A stretch of DNA of 8,471 nt from an uncultured Clostridia bacterium (GTDB lineage: Bacteria > Bacillota > Clostridia > Oscillospirales > Oscillospiraceae): positions 1-8,471 of the forward strand of contig CAMWTG010000107.1 of the NCBI GenBank assembly GCA_947177115.1, read 5' to 3'. Positions within the stretch are counted from its first letter, which is position 1; every line of letters begins with the position of its first letter. The translations under genes were made by a program, and so were the position numbers. The notes beneath the pieces are model-generated. The model was given only the letters and a program-made list of their open reading frames with translations, was not told the DNA's origin and searched no databases. This document shows positions 6,581-8,471 of this stretch, in pieces.

Positions 6581-7183
6581 ATGGGAACGACTTACGGATA
6601 CATCCGCGTATCCAGCATAGACCAAAACGAGGAACGGCAGCGGGCGGCCCTGAAGGGGAAAGGCATCCCGGTGGAAAACCTGTTCATCGACAAGCAGTCC
6701 GGCAAGGATTTCAACCGGCCGCAATACAAGCGGATGGTGCGGAAACTCAAACCGGGGGACCTGCTCTACGTCCTGAGCATCGACCGGCTGGGGCGCAACT
6801 ACGAGGAGATCCAGAACCAGTGGCGGGCGCTGACCAAGGACATTGGGGCGGACATCTGCGTCATCGACATGCCCCTGCTGGACACCCGCAGCGGGAAAGA
6901 CCTGATGGGTACGTTCATCGCGGATCTGGTGCTGCAGATCCTGTCCTTTGTGGCGGAGAGCGAGCGGACCAACATCCGCCGGCGGCAGGAGCAGGGCATC
7001 GCGGCGGCCAAGGCCAAGGGCGTGAGATTCGGCAGGCCGCCCCGCCCCCTGCCGGAGAACTTCCACCAGGTCTGCAGAGACTGGCAGGGGAAAAAGCTGA
7101 CCCTCCGGGAAGCGGCCTGCGCCTGCGGCCTGCCGCCCAGCACCTTTTATACCAAGGTGTCTAAGCTGAAACGGCCTCCCTGA
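6581..7183 (+). CDS. Serine recombinase, resolvase/invertase family, 200 aa
   Basis: A site-specific DNA recombinase that cuts and rejoins DNA through a phosphoserine link at short dyad sites. The catalytic domain opens with YGYIRVSSIDQ, with the nucleophile most likely Ser11 and Arg9 beside it. The SIDRLGR motif (66-72) supplies the other active-site arginines. The long E-helix ERTNIRRRQEQGIAAAKAKG is at 128-147. A C-terminal helix-turn-helix is at about 171-193 (KLTLREAACACGLPPSTFY). All key residues and the normal length of small resolvases/invertases are present, so it is probably active. Start at 6581 is chosen for GGGAGG 8 bases upstream; in-frame codons further up run through a terminator. 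Unlike IS607 TnpA, the helix-turn-helix is C-terminal. Palindromic candidate target sites lie just downstream, followed by a TnpB-like gene on the same strand. Confidence 0.92.
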   Translation: MGTTYGYIRVSSIDQNEERQRAALKGKGIPVENLFIDKQSGKDFNRPQYKRMVRKLKPGDLLYVLSIDRLGRNYEEIQNQWRALTKDIGADICVIDMPLLDTRSGKDLMGTFIADLVLQILSFVAESERTNIRRRQEQGIAAAKAKGVRFGRPPRPLPENFHQVCRDWQGKKLTLREAACACGLPPSTFYTKVSKLKRPP

Positions 7184-7226
7184 TCAAACGCCTCCCCCGC
7201 CCGGGGCGGCGGGGCCAGGAATACAT

Positions 7227-7280
7227 ACTGCCCGTGGTTCGAAAAAGTATACCTTTTCGAACCACGGGCAGTTTTGTTTT
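7227..7280 (+). terminator. 19-bp dyad downstream of the recombinase: terminator and site copy 1
   Basis: ACTGCCCGTGGTTCGAAAA (7227-7245) is complementary to 7254-7272 around an AGTATACC centre. TTTGTTTT follows on the plus strand, so it can act as the recombinase terminator. The dyad is continuous through a GTATAC core except for one position pair (7246/7253). Its central 22 bp (7237-7258) recur with one change at 7352-7373, which an ordinary terminator would not explain. Confidence 0.75.
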
Positions 7281-7302
7281 ACATCACTATAATCGGCACG
7301 GC

Positions 7303-7329
7303 TTGTGGAAAGATAATAGCTTTTCACAA
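7303..7329. repeat. Inverted repeat between the two palindromic sites
   Basis: TTGTGGAAAG (7303-7312) faces CTTTTCACAA (7320-7329) with nine matched pairs and one G-T. The 7-base centre is ATAATAG. It could be an accessory recombinase-binding site or an operator; its arms do not match the outer palindromes closely. Confidence 0.5.
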
Positions 7330-7351
7330 AATTTTTGAATACCGGTCCGCT

Positions 7352-7376
7352 GTTCGAAAAGGTATACCTTTTCAAA
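7352..7376. repeat. Palindromic site copy 2, upstream of the TnpB-like gene
   Basis: A perfect 18-bp palindrome, GAAAAGGTATACCTTTTC (7356-7373), with two further matched pairs outside one mismatch. With its left flank GTTC it repeats 7237-7258 at 21 of 22 positions, in direct orientation, 115 bp downstream. It ends 22 bases before the ATG of the TnpB-like gene. It could be a serine-recombinase crossover site, an operator for the downstream gene, or a hairpin in its mRNA leader. Confidence 0.72.
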
Positions 7377-7398
7377 ATATCCGGAAGGAGGGCGGTCC

Positions 7399-8340
7399 AT
7401 GGAGGAGCAGAAAACTACCCGCTATACCGTCCTCAAGCTCCGCCTCCATCCCACATTGGAGCAGGCCGCGCTGATCGAAAAGACCTTCGGCTGCTGCCGC
7501 TACCTGTGGAACCGGATGCTGGCCGATGTGCGGGAATTCTATGCCGCCACGGATCTGCAGTATATCCCCACCCCCGCCCACTATAAAAAAGAAGCCCCCT
7601 TCCTCAGGGAGGTGGACAGTCAGGCGCTGTGCGCCGCCCACCAGAGCCTGCGGCGGGCCTATCTGGACTACTTCCGGGACCCGGCGGATTTCCGGCGTCC
7701 CAAGTTCCGGCGGAAGAAGTCCGGGCGGGATTCCTTCACCACCCCCTGCCGCCAGCTGCCCTCCGGGCCTACGGTCTACCTCACCGATGAGGGCGTCCGG
7801 CTGCCCAAGCTGGGCGTGGTCCGGGCCGTCTTTCACCGCAGGCCCCTCCATGGGTGGTCCCTCCGGTCCGCCGCCGTCAGCAAGACCCGGTCTGGTAAGT
7901 ACTTCATTGCCCTGACCTTCTCCTATGAGGCCAAGGTCCCCCAGCGGCCCGCGCCTACGGCAGAAAACACCCTGGGCCTCCTGACCCCGCCGGGCTTACC
8001 TCCAGGAACGGAACAGTACCGGGAGAAGCTGGTCCGGATGCAGAAAAAACTCTCCCGGATGCAGCGGGGCTCCCGCAACTATGAAAAACAGCTGCGAAAG
8101 CTGCGGCTCCTCCACGAACATGCCGCCAACCGGCGGCGGGACTTCATCCACAAGGAATCCCGGCGGATAGCCAACGCCTGGGAGGCCGTGTGCGTGGGAG
8201 CCGCCGCCCCCGGATCCGGTCTGTTCCGGGAGTGCCTGCGCTACAAGCTGGAGCAGCAGGGCAAACGCCTCCTCCTGGCCCACGGCCCGGCCCGGACGGC
8301 GGAGGAGCTGCGGGATCTGGGGCTGGCGCAGGCTGCGTAA
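7399..8340 (+). CDS. TnpB/OrfB-like protein lacking nuclease residues, TldR-like candidate, 313 aa
   Basis: Homologue of the IS605/IS607 OrfB (TnpB) RNA-guided nuclease, apparently without nuclease activity. The N-terminal half is typical: KLRLHPTLEQAALIEKTFGC (13-32), CRYLWNRML (33-41), LREVDSQALCAAHQSLRRAY (69-88), FRRPKFRRKKS (98-108), VRLPKLGVV (133-141) and SKTRSGKYFIALTFSYE (161-177). Where the family has the RuvC-I GIDxG motif, this protein reads LGLLTPPG (192-199). The bridge helix region is kept (KLVRMQKKLSRMQRGSRNYE at 210-229, LLHEHAANRRRDFIHK at 237-252). The RuvC-II IEDL segment and the residues after it are replaced by VCVGAAAPGSG (264-274), and the C-terminus ends where CxxC zinc ligands should be. 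It is shorter than usual (about 370-420 aa). The frame is intact, with AAGGAGG 7 bases before ATG. An RNA-guided DNA-binding role without cleavage is inferred; a decaying transposon gene is the alternative. Confidence 0.85.
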   Translation: MEEQKTTRYTVLKLRLHPTLEQAALIEKTFGCCRYLWNRMLADVREFYAATDLQYIPTPAHYKKEAPFLREVDSQALCAAHQSLRRAYLDYFRDPADFRRPKFRRKKSGRDSFTTPCRQLPSGPTVYLTDEGVRLPKLGVVRAVFHRRPLHGWSLRSAAVSKTRSGKYFIALTFSYEAKVPQRPAPTAENTLGLLTPPGLPPGTEQYREKLVRMQKKLSRMQRGSRNYEKQLRKLRLLHEHAANRRRDFIHKESRRIANAWEAVCVGAAAPGSGLFRECLRYKLEQQGKRLLLAHGPARTAEELRDLGLAQAA

Positions 8341-8348
8341 ACAAAAAC

Positions 8349-8375
8349 GACCCGCCGGATGGGACGCCGGTGGTC
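8349..8375 (+). other. Small hairpin just after the TnpB-like gene
   Basis: GACC and CCGG (8349-8358) pair with CCGG and GGTC (8367-8375) across a small internal loop, with an ATGGGACG loop. There is no T-run, so it is not a usual terminator. TnpB guide RNAs are made from the 3' end of the gene and the sequence beyond it, so this could be part of such a scaffold; no guide boundary can be seen. Confidence 0.35.
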
Positions 8376-8397
8376 TTGCCCATGGACGCGGCGGGGC

Positions 8398-8415
8398 GGG
8401 GGGGGGGGGGGGGGG
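8398..8415 (+). repeat. Homopolymer of 18 G
   Basis: An uninterrupted run of 18 Gs, 57 bases after the TnpB-like stop and 42 bases before the ribosome binding site of the next gene. Runs this long are slippage-prone in bacteria and are classic phase-variation elements. A six-C run at 8445-8450 could pair with it in the leader RNA. A two-colour-chemistry sequencing artefact is also possible. Confidence 0.95.
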
Positions 8416-8457
8416 AGAGAGCATTAAGGAGCGGAACGAGCCAACCCCCCGGGCCAC

Positions 8458-8463
8458 AGGAGG
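8458..8463 (+). promoter_or_regulatory. Ribosome binding site of a gene starting beyond the window
   Basis: AGGAGG followed by ATATAATA up to the window edge: an 8-base gap, so a start codon is expected at or right after 8472. The gene itself is not visible. Confidence 0.55.
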
Positions 8464-8471
8464 ATATAATA

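Overview
The window looks like chromosome of a high-GC, Gram-positive gut anaerobe of the Clostridia, most likely an Oscillospiraceae/Flavonifractor-type organism. The grounds are GC-rich coding sequence with AT-rich intergenic DNA, strong AGGAGG-type ribosome binding sites, a YpsC-type THUMP methyltransferase, a DUF1292 protein, a class A penicillin-binding protein (PBP) and an SLH-domain cell-surface protein. The genus is inferred, not shown.

Left part (1-1999, minus strand): a small acidic DUF1292 protein, then a spacer of about 425 bp, then a THUMP-domain RNA methyltransferase. The spacer is not empty. About 200 bp (1385-1585) can fold into a nested, rod-like RNA with two side hairpins, followed on the minus strand by a 14-bp hairpin and a T-run, and then by three more inverted repeats in front of the methyltransferase.

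Middle part (2118-6516, plus strand): a class A PBP with its own promoter region and terminator, then a 33-bp palindrome, then an SLH protein with a near-consensus promoter and a 17-bp-stem terminator. The SLH protein carries three S-layer-homology repeats. Its C-terminus resembles only the last part of a glycoside hydrolase 18 barrel.

Right part (6581-8471, plus strand) is the accessory region of most interest. A 200-aa serine recombinase is followed by two near-identical palindromic sites 115 bp apart and then by a 313-aa TnpB (IS605/IS607 OrfB) homologue. The fold-determining N-terminal half of that homologue is well kept, but the RuvC-I aspartate, the RuvC-II glutamate and the zinc-finger/RuvC-III region are all missing from an intact frame. 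This fits a nuclease-dead TnpB like the TldR RNA-guided repressors. Downstream are a small hairpin, an 18-G homopolymer and a ribosome binding site for a gene that should start just beyond the window. The candidate undescribed system is: serine recombinase + paired palindromic sites + nuclease-dead TnpB + a possibly phase-variable leader of the next gene.
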